A stretch of DNA of 64,000 bases from an uncultured Alistipes sp. (GTDB lineage Bacteria; Bacteroidota; Bacteroidia; Bacteroidales; Rikenellaceae): NCBI GenBank assembly GCA_910587675.1, contig CAJUMU010000006.1:1-64000 (forward strand). The letters run 5' to 3'. Position numbers and translations under genes: made by a program. Under the pieces are notes generated by a model. The model did no database searches and was not told the DNA's origin. It was given only the letters and a program-made list of their open reading frames with translations. Below, in pieces: positions 44,877-53,963 of this stretch; the stretch's first letter is position 1, and each line of letters begins with the position of its first letter.

Positions 44877-45461
44877 CTATTTCTTGGCAAATTTGTTAAA
44901 CAATATCATCAAATATCCGAGCACGAAGAATCCGCCCGGAGCGAGCACGAACACCAACGGCGTGTAGTCGCCTATTCCTAACGGCATGTCGAATATCGCG
45001 CCGCTGCCCAGCACCTCACGCACCGCGCCGATCACCGTGAGCGAGAGCGTGAAGCCCAGACCGATGCCCACGCCGTCGAGGATCGAATCCAGAGGGCCGT
45101 TCTTCGAGGCGAACGCCTCCGCACGGCCCAGAATGATGCAGTTCACCACGATGAGCGGGATGAACACGCCCAGCGAAGCGTACAGAGCGGGCACGAAAGC
45201 CTGCATGAGCATCTGAATGATGGTCACGAACGACGCTATGACCACGATGAACGCTGGAATGCGCACCTTGTCGGGGATGAAGTTCTTGATAAGCGAAATC
45301 ACCAGATTCGACATTATCAACACCGCCATCGTCGCCACGCCCATACCGCAGCCGTTTATGGCCGAGGTGGTCGTACCCAGCGTGGGACACATGCCCAGTA
45401 TCAGCACGAAAGTGGGGTTCTCGCGGACGATACCCTTCAATATAATCTGCAACTTATTCAT
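44877..45461 (-). CDS. rnfE: Rnf complex subunit RnfE
   Basis: A 194-residue membrane subunit, homologous to RnfA in opposite topology. It begins with [20 protein letters not shown], has [12 protein letters not shown] and [19 protein letters not shown]. The ATG at 45461 fits the family; it overlaps rnfG by eight bases. Confidence 0.94.
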   Translation of the reverse strand: MNKLQIILKGIVRENPTFVLILGMCPTLGTTTSAINGCGMGVATMAVLIMSNLVISLIKNFIPDKVRIPAFIVVIASFVTIIQMLMQAFVPALYASLGVFIPLIVVNCIILGRAEAFASKNGPLDSILDGVGIGLGFTLSLTVIGAVREVLGSGAIFDMPLGIGDYTPLVFVLAPGGFFVLGYLMILFNKFAKK

Positions 45462-46083
45462 CTTTACCTCCTTTCCATGAATCATCGTCTCCGTTCGTCG
45501 CGCCCGTCACGCCGTCGGCCGAACCTTTGCCGCTCACCGAGGCGAAAGCCGCGTAAGCGCGGGCCACCGCGTCGACATAGGCGCGCGACGAGATCGTGGC
45601 GGCCGTCAGGGCGTCCACGTCGCCGCCGTCCTTCTTCACCTTGAGTTTCATATCGGCGGGGTTCTTACCCTGCACGCTGCCGATCAACGCGTTGCCCTCG
45701 TCGCACATCTTGGTGCCCAAACCCGGGGTCTCGCTCTGCTCCAGCACGTTCACGTTCAGCACCTCGCCCTCGGGCGAAAAACCGACCATCATGCGTATCG
45801 CGCCGCCGAAGCCCATCTTCGTCATGCTCTCCACGGCATAACCCGCGACCTCGTCGCCCGCAACGGCGGTGTAGACCTTCACGGGAATCTCGTCGACGGT
45901 AAGTTCGGTCATCTCGCTTCGGTCGAACTCGGGCAGCACGTTCTTCACCGCCTGCGTCACCGCCAGCTTCTTGGCCTCGGCGATAGCGTCGGCCGTAATC
46001 ATATTCACGCCGCCCACGCCGGCAGAAGCTACCAGCGTAATGGTAAACAGGACGGCAACCATATTAAAAAGTGTGCTTTTCAT
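45454..46083 (-). CDS. rnfG: Rnf complex subunit RnfG
   Basis: A 209-residue protein with an N-terminal anchor (FNMVAVLFTITLVASAGVGG) and a periplasmic FMN-binding domain. The covalent flavin site, usually S/T-G-A-T, is seen as VDALTAATISSRA; QSETPGLGTKM is also characteristic. The C-terminal tail after about residue 185 is Gly/Asp-rich. Confidence 0.93.
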   Translation of the reverse strand: MKSTLFNMVAVLFTITLVASAGVGGVNMITADAIAEAKKLAVTQAVKNVLPEFDRSEMTELTVDEIPVKVYTAVAGDEVAGYAVESMTKMGFGGAIRMMVGFSPEGEVLNVNVLEQSETPGLGTKMCDEGNALIGSVQGKNPADMKLKVKKDGGDVDALTAATISSRAYVDAVARAYAAFASVSGKGSADGVTGATNGDDDSWKGGKDE

Positions 46084-46095
46084 CTTCGTGTCCTC

Positions 46096-47076
46096 CTATT
46101 TTTTGGCAGTTGTCAAACCGAAACGCTTGGGCTTCACATATCGATTGATGAGCGGAGCCACCGAGTTCATCAAAAGTATGGCGAACGACATGCCCTCGGG
46201 ATATGCTCCCCACAGTCGGATCACCATAGTGATTACGCCGATTCCAGCACCATATATGAGCATGCCTTTGTACGTCATGGGCGAGGTGACGTAATCGGTC
46301 GCCATGTAGATGGCTCCGAGCAGCGCGCCGCCCGCCAGCAGATGGAACGCGGGCAGCTCGTAGAGCATCGCGCCGCCGCCGTTAAGCAGCGCGACCGCGA
46401 ATGCGAACACGGCCATCGAGCCGAGCACCGCCACAGGAATGTGCCACGTTATGACCTTGCGCCACAACAGATATATGCCGCCCACGATAAGAGCCGCGGC
46501 CGCTATCTCGCCGAGCGAACCCGACACCGCTCCGCCGAACATGTTCAGCAGATCGGCATCCTCCACCGACACGGCGCCCGATTTCACCGCCGCCAAAGGC
46601 GTCGCGCCCGAGAAGGCGTCGGAATAGCCCTCGACGGTGGGCGCCGAGAACGAAGTCATCTGCACGGGATAGGCTATGAGCAGAAACACGCGGCCCACCA
46701 ACGCGGGGTTGAAGGGGTTGCGGCCCAATCCGCCGAAAGTCATCTTGGCCACGCCGATCGCCACGGCCGAGCCTATGACCACTATCCACCACGGAATCGA
46801 GGCGGGCAGGTTGAACGCCAGCAGCAAACCCGTCACCGCCGCCGAGAGGTTCGACACGGTAGGCTCGCCGCCGAGCAGAAATTTCTGTATGAGGAACTCT
46901 ATCACGACGCAGCTGACCACAGCTATGGCCGATACCGTCAGCACGTCCGTGCCGTACACCCAAGTCGATACCGCCAACGCGGGCAGCAGCGCAACGAGCA
47001 CGTCCCGCATCAACGATCGCGTCGACTGCGAACCATGCACATGGGGCGACGGAGCAACGAAAAATTTATTTGCCAT
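46096..47076 (-). CDS. rnfD: Rnf complex subunit RnfD
   Basis: A 326-residue membrane subunit with about nine helices. SPHVHGSQSTRSLMRDVL at the start, GGLGRNPFNPALVGR, and the flavin site SGATPLAA (covalent FMN on Thr) mark the family. MATDYVTSPMTYKG is near the C-terminus. Confidence 0.95.
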   Translation of the reverse strand: MANKFFVAPSPHVHGSQSTRSLMRDVLVALLPALAVSTWVYGTDVLTVSAIAVVSCVVIEFLIQKFLLGGEPTVSNLSAAVTGLLLAFNLPASIPWWIVVIGSAVAIGVAKMTFGGLGRNPFNPALVGRVFLLIAYPVQMTSFSAPTVEGYSDAFSGATPLAAVKSGAVSVEDADLLNMFGGAVSGSLGEIAAAALIVGGIYLLWRKVITWHIPVAVLGSMAVFAFAVALLNGGGAMLYELPAFHLLAGGALLGAIYMATDYVTSPMTYKGMLIYGAGIGVITMVIRLWGAYPEGMSFAILLMNSVAPLINRYVKPKRFGLTTAKK

Positions 47077-47102
47077 GATTTATAATCTCTTCTGTTTATA
47101 CT

Positions 47103-48458
47103 CTACTTTTTGGGGGCGTTGGCCGCGGCGCGTGCGCGGATGATTCCCATAACGGTCTGCTTGCCCAGACGTATGTGGTCCAGCAGAGGTATTCCCGCAG
47201 GACACGAGTACTGGCAGCAACCGCACTCTATGCAGTCGGTGATGCGCTCGCCTTCGACGCTCTCCCACATCTTCTTGCGCGACATCTTCGAGATGAGGTA
47301 GGGCTCCAGACCCATGGGGCACGCGCCCACGCACTTCGCGCACTTGATGCAGGGCGACTCCTGCACGCGTCGCGCCTCGACGCCGCTCAGCACCGTGATG
47401 CCCGAGCAACCCTTCGTGACGGGCGAATCGAGATTCACCATCGCGCGACCCATCATCGGACCGCCGTTCACCACCTTCACGTCGCCCTCGGGCAGACCGC
47501 CCGCCTTCTCGATGAGCTTGGCGACGGGAGTGCCCATGCGTGCGAGCAGGTTGCGCGGCTCGCTCACGCTCTTGCCCGTCACGGTTACGACGCGCTCGAT
47601 CAACGGCTTGTTCTTCTGCACCGCCTCGTAAACCGCCACCGCGGTAGACGCGTTGCACACAACAGCACCCACGTGTATGGGCAGCCCGGGCGGAGGAGGC
47701 ACCTGACGGCCCGTAACGGCCGCGATCAACTGCTTCTCGCCGCCCTGCGGATACTGCACCTTCAAAGGCTCCACCCCGACGGCGAAACTCTTATCGGCGA
47801 TGAGCGCGCGCAGATGCGCTATCGCGTCGGGTTTGTTGTTCTCGATGCCGATGACGGCCTTGTCGACGCCCAGAGCGCGCTTCAGAATCTCGACGCCCAC
47901 CAGCAGCTCCTCGCCGCGCTCCAGCATGGTGCGGTGGTCGGAGGTGAGGTAGGGTTCGCACTCCACGCCGTTTATTATAAGGTACTCGGCCTTGCAGCCC
48001 GGGGGTATCGACAGCTTCACGTGCGTGGGGAACGTCGCGCCGCCCATGCCGACGATGCCCGCATCCTTGATCTTGGCGATGATGGCCGCAGGATCGAGCG
48101 CGCATTCGCGCTTGATCTCGGGCGTACGGTCGATCTCGGGCATCCACTCGTCGCCCTCGCGTTTGATGGTAATCATCATCTGGCGCAGCCCCTGACCGTT
48201 GGGAACCATGTCCACAGCCGTCACAGTACCCGATACGGGAGAGTGGATATTGGCCGACATGAAGCTCGACGCCTCGGCGATGAGCTGGCCCGTGAGCACC
48301 TTGTCGCCCTTGGCCACCTTGGCCGCGGCGGGTGCGCCGATGTGCTGTCCGAGCGGAATATTGACGACATCGGGAAGCTCCGCGACCTCTATGGCACGGC
48401 CGCAGCTCCATTTTTTATTATCCGACGGATGGACTCCGCCTATCGGAAATGTCTTCAT
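47103..48458 (-). CDS. rnfC: Rnf complex subunit RnfC
   Basis: A 451-residue subunit from the ATG at 48458, giving MKTFPIGGVHP. It has the NADH/FMN-binding segment (GMGGATFPTHVKL, NGVECEPYLTSDHRTM) similar to Nqo1 and two [4Fe-4S] motifs, CIKCAKCVGACP and CIECGCCQYSCP. It is the site of NAD+ reduction. The gene lies ten bases after rnfB. Confidence 0.96.
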   Translation of the reverse strand: MKTFPIGGVHPSDNKKWSCGRAIEVAELPDVVNIPLGQHIGAPAAAKVAKGDKVLTGQLIAEASSFMSANIHSPVSGTVTAVDMVPNGQGLRQMMITIKREGDEWMPEIDRTPEIKRECALDPAAIIAKIKDAGIVGMGGATFPTHVKLSIPPGCKAEYLIINGVECEPYLTSDHRTMLERGEELLVGVEILKRALGVDKAVIGIENNKPDAIAHLRALIADKSFAVGVEPLKVQYPQGGEKQLIAAVTGRQVPPPPGLPIHVGAVVCNASTAVAVYEAVQKNKPLIERVVTVTGKSVSEPRNLLARMGTPVAKLIEKAGGLPEGDVKVVNGGPMMGRAMVNLDSPVTKGCSGITVLSGVEARRVQESPCIKCAKCVGACPMGLEPYLISKMSRKKMWESVEGERITDCIECGCCQYSCPAGIPLLDHIRLGKQTVMGIIRARAAANAPKK

Positions 48459-48468
48459 AACACGTATC

Positions 48469-49386
48469 TTATTTCTGCTCGTTAACACTCTTGTTATCGG
48501 CCTGCGATGCGGGAGCCGCGGCAGGCTTGGCCTCGGGTTTCGCCGCGGGGGCCTTGGACTCCTTGGGCAGAGGCTCCATGCCCTTGAGCGCGATGGCGCC
48601 CGTGGGGCACTCGTTCACGCACTTGCGGCAAAGCTTGCACTTCTGCGGATCGATGTAGGCCAGATTGTTCTCGAGGGTGATGGCTCCGAAAGGACACGCC
48701 TTGACGCACTTTCCGCAACCGATACATCCCGCCTTGCAAGCCTTCATCACCACCGCGCCCTTGTCCTTCGACACACAGCTCACGTACACCGCGCGGTTTT
48801 TGGGCCACTTTTTGCGCAACTCGATGATATTCTTGGGGCACGCCTTCACGCATGCGCCGCACGCGGTGCACTTCTCGGGATCGACTTCGGCCAAACCCGT
48901 CTCGGGACTGACATGAATGGCGTCGAAAGCGCACGCCTCGACGCAATCGCCGTAACCGAGGCATCCGAACGCGCACGCCGTCTCGCCCACATAGAGCGAC
49001 GAGGCTACGGCGCAGCTCTTGGCGCCGTCGAATTCGTTCGTGCGCGGACGCTTGGCGCACGTGCCGCCGCAACGCACCGTCGCCACCGTGGGCTCCTTCT
49101 CGGGCGCGACCTTGCCCAGATAGGCCGCCGCCGTCTTCATGGTCTCGGCTCCTCCCACGGGGCAGAACAACGCCGAAATGTCATCGCGCTTGACCATGGC
49201 TTCGGCCATCGCACGGCATCCCGCGAATCCGCAGCCGCCGCAGTTGGCGCCCGGGAGCATCTTCTCCACCTCGTCGATGCGGGGATCCTCCTCGACCTTG
49301 AACTTCCGTGCCACGAAGTACAGGATAACGGCCGAGAGGATACCCAACACGCTAAGTGTCAGAATAGTAAATAATAATACCGTCAT
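48469..49386 (-). CDS. rnfB: Rnf complex subunit RnfB
   Basis: A 305-residue subunit with one N-terminal helix and four kinds of Fe-S motifs: ANCGGCGFAGC (Fer4-like/FeS domain), then CTACGACVKACP, CIGCGKCVKACP and CKLCRKCVNECP. It takes electrons from ferredoxin. The C-terminal 40 residues are Ala/Pro/Lys-rich and likely disordered. The start ATG at 49386 overlaps the rseC stop as ATGA; a longer reading through rseC is not real. Confidence 0.96.
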   Translation of the reverse strand: MTVLLFTILTLSVLGILSAVILYFVARKFKVEEDPRIDEVEKMLPGANCGGCGFAGCRAMAEAMVKRDDISALFCPVGGAETMKTAAAYLGKVAPEKEPTVATVRCGGTCAKRPRTNEFDGAKSCAVASSLYVGETACAFGCLGYGDCVEACAFDAIHVSPETGLAEVDPEKCTACGACVKACPKNIIELRKKWPKNRAVYVSCVSKDKGAVVMKACKAGCIGCGKCVKACPFGAITLENNLAYIDPQKCKLCRKCVNECPTGAIALKGMEPLPKESKAPAAKPEAKPAAAPASQADNKSVNEQK

Positions 49387-49811
49387 TTTGTTATTTTTGT
49401 TATTGTGAATTTTATGCTCTTTCCTATTCTGTCGCGCAACGCATACAACAACACGTAATAGACCGCCGCGCCGCCCAACGCACCCGCAGCCGCGACTCCT
49501 TCGCCGACTCCCGCCGCCGTCAGTCCCGCGAGCGATGCCGCCAAAACAAAAAAAGGCGCCACATACGCCAAAGCCACCGATCGTGTCCCCATAGAGTTGC
49601 TGCGCAGAGCCACCTCCACCTCGTCGCCGACGTTGAATTCGTCGGCTCGGTCGGTCTCGACCTCGACGATCCTGTCGGCCGATTCGCCCGCACCGCAAAC
49701 ACTGCGGGCCTGACACGACCCGCACGCGCTGTTCACCGTCATACGGACGACTACCCTCGCGCCCTGCACGCGCACCACCTCACCGCAATGTTTCACCTCC
49801 GCGCCGCTCAT
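49383..49811 (-). CDS. rseC: RseC/SoxR-reducing family protein
   Basis: A 142-residue membrane protein with the N-terminal cysteine motif CGSCQARSVCGAG and two hydrophobic helices (VALAYVAPFFVLAASLAGL; AAGALGGAAVYYVLLYALR). RseC-type proteins stand at the head of rnf operons and are tied to reduction of SoxR; in a bacterium without SoxR it more likely helps Rnf assembly or function. It is translationally coupled to rnfB. Confidence 0.93.
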   Translation of the reverse strand: MSGAEVKHCGEVVRVQGARVVVRMTVNSACGSCQARSVCGAGESADRIVEVETDRADEFNVGDEVEVALRSNSMGTRSVALAYVAPFFVLAASLAGLTAAGVGEGVAAAGALGGAAVYYVLLYALRDRIGKSIKFTITKITK

Positions 49812-49832
49812 CTTCGCAGACGTCTCCGTCGT

Positions 49833-51416
49833 CTAATAACCGTATTTGTTAATCAAAGGCAACAGGCATTCGTGACGGAACGCGCAAGCCGAGAGCCGCA
49901 GCACGGGCGGATACTGGTAGCGTTTCTTCACGTTCTGCATCACCATCGTATGTATCTTCTCCACCACCTTGGCGTCGAAACCCGCATTCACGATCTCCTC
50001 GCGGTGCTGGCCCTCCTCGATCATACGATACAGGATGGCGTCCACCACCTCGTACGGAGGTAGCGAGTCGCTGTCCTTCTGGTTGGGACGCAACTCCGAC
50101 GAAGGCTCCTTTTTCAGGATCTCCTCGGGAATCACATTGCCGAAAGCGTGGTTTATATAACGGGCCAGATCGTATATCTCGCTCTTGTAAAGGTCGCCCG
50201 TCACGCTGAACGCCCCCGCCGTGTCGCCGTAAAGCGTGCACCATCCTATGGCGTTCTCGCTCTTGTTCGAGGAGTTGAGCAACACATACCCCTCCTTATT
50301 CTGCAAAGCCATGAGCAGCACGGTACGTATTCGCGACTGGATATTCTCCTCCGTAGCGTCGAACTCGGTGCCGCCTGTCACGGGCTTCAAAGTATCCATG
50401 ATAGCCGTATACGCCTCGTTGATGGGCAATACGCTGTACTCTATTCCGAGGTTCTCGGCCAGACGCTTGGCATCCTCCACCGACTCGTCCGACGAGAACT
50501 GCGACGGCATCATCAACCCCTTGACATTCTCGGCGCCCAGCGCGCCCACGGCCAGACAAGCCACCACCGAGGAGTCGATACCTCCCGACAGACCCACGCC
50601 CGCCTTCTCGTAACCGTTCTTGCGGAAAAAATCGCGCAAGCCCAAGCAGGCAGCCTTGTAGACCATGCGCGTACGATCCTTGTACGACGTATAGGGCACC
50701 TCCACTTCTTCATGCGGCATCATGGTGTCGAACACGCGGAAATCCTCCTCGAAACTCTTCAACAGGAGCTCCACCTTGCCCGATTTGTTCATTATGCCCG
50801 ACGTGCCGTCGTACACCAGATCGCCCGAGCCGCCCACTTGGTTGATGATTATGATGTTGCGACACTCCGTGTAGGTCAGTCGGCGCATGCTCTCGTAACG
50901 GTACGAAAGCAGCCCCTTGCCGTAACGGCGCGCATTGACGCTCACCACGAAATCGGCCTCCGAGTCGAGCTCGTGCAGGTGCGTGAGGTCGTCGCCTACC
51001 ATGACGGCTATCTTGCGGCCGCACACTTCGACGACTTTGTACCCCTCGCCCGAGACGATGAATCCCATCTCGCGTCGCGCCGTAACATGCTGTTTCTCTA
51101 TAACATCGCATATACGGCCGTCGCTCAGCACCGCAGCCGCGCTCACCGCGCCGCGCTCGGTCAGCACGGGCGAACCCACGATGGCCGTGCACCGTCGGCA
51201 CGACTTGGCGATGCGCTCCAACGCCTCCTCGCACATTGTCAAAAAAGTGGTTTTACGCAACAGATCGTACGCCGGCGTGCCGCTCACGGCATACTCGGCG
51301 AACAGCACCAAATCCGCACCTTCGCCCTCGGCCTTACGGATGGCCTCGACGATACGGGACGCATTCCCTTCGATATCGCCGATCGTGTAATTCAATTGGG
51401 CAAGAGCTATCTTCAT
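49833..51416 (-). CDS. nadE: NAD+ synthase with a degenerate glutaminase domain
   Basis: A 527-residue two-domain protein. The C-terminal synthetase domain is complete with the ATP motif GLSGGIDSSVVAC and EPSSELRPNQKDSDSLPPY. It makes NAD+ from deamido-NAD+ and ATP. The N-terminal nitrilase-like domain should hydrolyse glutamine with a Glu-Lys-Cys triad: Glu 41 (LFAEYA) and Lys 108 (EKQH) are present, but the Cys place (usually ICED) reads VMVGDDL with Gly 141. So glutamine use is doubtful and free ammonia may be the nitrogen source. It has its own promoter. Confidence 0.92.
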   Translation of the reverse strand: MKIALAQLNYTIGDIEGNASRIVEAIRKAEGEGADLVLFAEYAVSGTPAYDLLRKTTFLTMCEEALERIAKSCRRCTAIVGSPVLTERGAVSAAAVLSDGRICDVIEKQHVTARREMGFIVSGEGYKVVEVCGRKIAVMVGDDLTHLHELDSEADFVVSVNARRYGKGLLSYRYESMRRLTYTECRNIIIINQVGGSGDLVYDGTSGIMNKSGKVELLLKSFEEDFRVFDTMMPHEEVEVPYTSYKDRTRMVYKAACLGLRDFFRKNGYEKAGVGLSGGIDSSVVACLAVGALGAENVKGLMMPSQFSSDESVEDAKRLAENLGIEYSVLPINEAYTAIMDTLKPVTGGTEFDATEENIQSRIRTVLLMALQNKEGYVLLNSSNKSENAIGWCTLYGDTAGAFSVTGDLYKSEIYDLARYINHAFGNVIPEEILKKEPSSELRPNQKDSDSLPPYEVVDAILYRMIEEGQHREEIVNAGFDAKVVEKIHTMVMQNVKKRYQYPPVLRLSACAFRHECLLPLINKYGY

Positions 51417-51450
51417 TACGAGAAAATTTATTAAACCTCAGATATCCGGA

Positions 51451-51458
51451 CAAAGTTA
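51451..51458 (-). promoter_or_regulatory. -7 element for nadE
   Basis: On the minus strand this reads TAACTTTG, a full match, 34 bases before the nadE start. Confidence 0.5.
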
Positions 51459-51568
51459 GTCATAATTTTTCAACAATGACAGACTTAGCGAGTTTTTTGC
51501 GCAAAATGAGACGAGCGGCCGCATCGCGCGCTCACGACGCCGACATTTTCGCCCGCTGCCGCCGAATA

Positions 51569-51604
51569 TAAAAAACATGCGGACCGCCTCGGCGATCCGC
51601 ATGT
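51569..51604 (-). terminator. Intrinsic terminator of the Nif3/zinc-ribbon unit
   Basis: ACATGCGGA (51575-51583) pairs with TCCGCATGT (51596-51604), followed on the minus strand by T residues. It lies 22 bases after the stop codon. Confidence 0.85.
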
Positions 51605-51626
51605 AATCTATACGGCTTCCGCTACA

Positions 51627-52385
51627 CTATTCGTTGCTCTCGTCATTGTCGGCCACCAGAATACGGCCGCAATACTCGCACACGATAAGTTTCTTGCCTT
51701 GACGGATATCCGACTGACGCTGAGGAGGAATACGGTTGAAGCAACCGCCGCACGCATCACGCTTCACCGTCACCACGGCCAGACCGTTGCGCACGCTGCG
51801 GCGTATACGGTCGTAAGCCGACAACAGACGCTCGTCGATCTTGGTCTTGGCTTTCTCGGCCTTGGCGGTGAGCGACGCCACCTGATCGGCCGTCTCGGCC
51901 TCGATGCTCTCCAACTCGGCTTTCTTGGCGTTCAGATCGCTCTCGCGCTCCGTCACCACGCCCTCGGCATCCTCCAACTGGGCCTTTTTGCTCTTCACGG
52001 CCGCCGAATACTCCTTGAGTCGCTTTTCGGCAAGCTCTATTTCGAGCTCCTGATACTCGATCTCTTTCGAAATGGCATCGAACTCGCGATTATTGCGCAC
52101 ATTGTTCTGCTGCTCCTTGTAATGCGATATCTGAATTTTGGCCTGATCGACCTCGCGCTTGCGCTGCTTGGTCAGAGAGTTGAACTCGTCGATCTCGCCG
52201 TTGATGTTTTCGATGCGGGTCTTCAGGCCTTCGATCTCGTCCTCCAAGTCCTGCACTTCCAATGGCAGTTCACCCTTCACCTTGTTGATCTCATCAATCT
52301 GAGAATCAATCTTCTGCAACTCATAGAGAGCCATGATCTTCTCTTGCATCGAGTAATCGACTTCAGATGTTTTCTTTTGTGCCAT
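51627..52385 (-). CDS. C4-type zinc-ribbon coiled-coil protein (DUF164 family)
   Basis: A 252-residue protein from the ATG at 52385. Residues 15-180 form a long antiparallel coiled coil (e.g. LQKIDSQIDEINKVKGELP). The C-terminal zinc ribbon has CGGCFNRIPP and CEYCGRIL, i.e. two CxxC pairs. The family often stands beside Nif3 genes, as here, and may bind nucleic acid; its role is not well known. Upstream frames into the Nif3 gene are not real. Confidence 0.92.
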   Translation of the reverse strand: MAQKKTSEVDYSMQEKIMALYELQKIDSQIDEINKVKGELPLEVQDLEDEIEGLKTRIENINGEIDEFNSLTKQRKREVDQAKIQISHYKEQQNNVRNNREFDAISKEIEYQELEIELAEKRLKEYSAAVKSKKAQLEDAEGVVTERESDLNAKKAELESIEAETADQVASLTAKAEKAKTKIDERLLSAYDRIRRSVRNGLAVVTVKRDACGGCFNRIPPQRQSDIRQGKKLIVCEYCGRILVADNDESNE

Positions 52386-52423
52386 ATATTTTAAGTTTGT
52401 TGAATCAAGCCTGTCGCAGCCCC

Positions 52424-53203
52424 TCACAGCATGTAATTCACCGGGTTGCGCGAGCACACACTCTTGCGAACGGCAAAGATAGGTAAATTTTTCGATAAAA
52501 TGTCAAATAAAATTTCAATCGCGCAATATTCGCTCTCGAAATGCCCCATATCCGCCAAAATCATCCTATCGTCGTGGCGCATGAAGTCGTTATACTTCAG
52601 ATCGGCAGTCAGGTATATGTCGGCTCCCGCGGCATGAGCCTCGTCGATGAGCGAGCCGCCCGATCCCGTACACACGGCCACGCGGCGCACCTCGTCGCGC
52701 ACCACGTCGCTATGGCGCAACGCCTTGACGCCGAAACGATTCATCACCTCGCGCATGAAACGCTCGCTCGCCACCGCCTCGGGCAACTCTCCCACGGCGC
52801 CGAAGCCCGCCCCCTCGGCGGTTGGTTGCAGCACCCCGATATTCCGCAACCCCAGAATTTGCGCCACGCGCCGACTCATGCCCTCGGGTGCGCTGTCGAG
52901 ATTGGTATGCGCGGCATAGAGCGCGATGCCGCGGCGGATCGCCTCCTCCACGCACCTCTCGACAGTATTGGCCGAATTGAGGCGTTTCAAGGGGCGGAAC
53001 ACTATCGGATGGTGGGTTATGACCATGTCGCAATCCTCACGCACCGCCTCGGCGAGCACCTCCTCGGTGACATCCACCGCCAGCAAAGCGCAATGCGCCT
53101 CGTCGTCGGGACGCCCGACTATCAAACCCGCGTTATCGTACGACTCCTGCAACCCGAGCGGCGCGAAAGCCTCGATCGCCGCCGCGATATCTTTTACCTT
53201 CAT
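52424..53203 (-). CDS. Nif3-like dinuclear metal center protein
   Basis: A 259-residue protein of the Nif3/YbgI/YqfO family. It begins KDIAAAIEAFAPLGLQESYD and N-A-GLIVG, with VITHHPIVFRPLKRL and YAAHTNLDSAPEG supplying metal ligands, and the GSGGSLIDEA loop. It binds two metal ions in a hexamer; a GTP cyclohydrolase-like action was proposed for relatives but is not settled. It is cotranscribed with the zinc-ribbon gene, 38 bases downstream. Confidence 0.93.
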   Translation of the reverse strand: MKVKDIAAAIEAFAPLGLQESYDNAGLIVGRPDDEAHCALLAVDVTEEVLAEAVREDCDMVITHHPIVFRPLKRLNSANTVERCVEEAIRRGIALYAAHTNLDSAPEGMSRRVAQILGLRNIGVLQPTAEGAGFGAVGELPEAVASERFMREVMNRFGVKALRHSDVVRDEVRRVAVCTGSGGSLIDEAHAAGADIYLTADLKYNDFMRHDDRMILADMGHFESEYCAIEILFDILSKNLPIFAVRKSVCSRNPVNYML

Positions 53204-53298
53204 GGTTAAACAATATCAATTATAATGTTCAATAAAATGAAACTCGGCTTTAACTTTATTGAACTCGGAATGAATAAAATTAAACCGATCCTAAATTT

Positions 53299-53393
53299 CG
53301 ACATGGCTGTGCCATGTCGGCAGTTCGCCGCCACCTCGCGCGGCGGACTGCAACTCGCTTTACGCTCGTCCGCGTCCTCCGCTGTCGGCGAAC
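53299..53393 (-). repeat. Dispersed intergenic repeat family 1, copy 4 (inverted)
   Basis: On the minus strand it starts GTTCGCCG and ends with the hairpin CGACATGGC/GCCATGTCG. The central arms GCAGTCCGCCGC and GGCGGCGAACTGC are kept. It lies between the MerR gene end and the Nif3 start. Confidence 0.88.
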
Positions 53394-53412
53394 GCCGAAA
53401 ACAGTCATGCCG

Positions 53413-53955
53413 TCAGAACAACGACTGCTCGTAAAACGGAAACAGTTCCTTGTTCTCGCCCTCGCTCTTTCGGCGTCGGCGCGCGCGTTTCATCGGCTGC
53501 TCGACGCCGCCCGACGACTCGGCGACGTTCTCCTCGGCCGCAGCTGAATCCGCTATCGTTTCGACCGTGACTTCGGACGGCTCCTCGACGTCGCCCGAAA
53601 CGGCCGACTCCACTATCTGCACGCCCTCGCCCGCCTTCAGCTCCTCGCGCACCTCGACCAAAGTCGAGCGTATGCGCTGCAAACGCTCCAGAAGCTCGGT
53701 TTCGCGCGACAACTCCTTGCGCGAACTCTTCATCACCTTGTTCGCGCCGTCGAGCGTCATCCCGCGCTCCTTCACCAAATGGTAGATTTGCTTGAGCTTC
53801 TCCACATCCTCGGGCGAGAACATGCGGTTGCCCTTTTTGTTCTTATGCGGGCGTATGCAATCGAACTTCGATTCCCAATGGCGGATCAACGAAGCGTTCA
53901 CGTCGAACATCTCCGCCACCTCGCCCATCGAATAAAAGAGTTTTTTCGCAGCCAT
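53413..53955 (-). CDS. MerR family transcriptional regulator
   Basis: A 180-residue regulator with an N-terminal MerR helix-turn-helix (FYSMGEVAEMFDVNASLIRHWE, shown in parts: MGEVAEMF and LIRHWESKF) and FSPEDVEKLKQIYHLV. A coiled coil follows to about residue 115; the last 60 residues are acidic then basic and lack metal-binding Cys. It looks like the HTH regulators common in Bacteroidetes housekeeping loci. It lies eight bases after the RNA methyltransferase gene. Confidence 0.88.
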   Translation of the reverse strand: MAAKKLFYSMGEVAEMFDVNASLIRHWESKFDCIRPHKNKKGNRMFSPEDVEKLKQIYHLVKERGMTLDGANKVMKSSRKELSRETELLERLQRIRSTLVEVREELKAGEGVQIVESAVSGDVEEPSEVTVETIADSAAAEENVAESSGGVEQPMKRARRRRKSEGENKELFPFYEQSLF

Positions 53956-53963
53956 AATATATG

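Noticed and set aside
53228..53263. Inverted repeat TTCAATAAA/TTTATTGAA upstream of the Nif3 gene
   Set aside because: Short, AT-rich arms with an 18-base loop; could occur by chance and no function is suggested.
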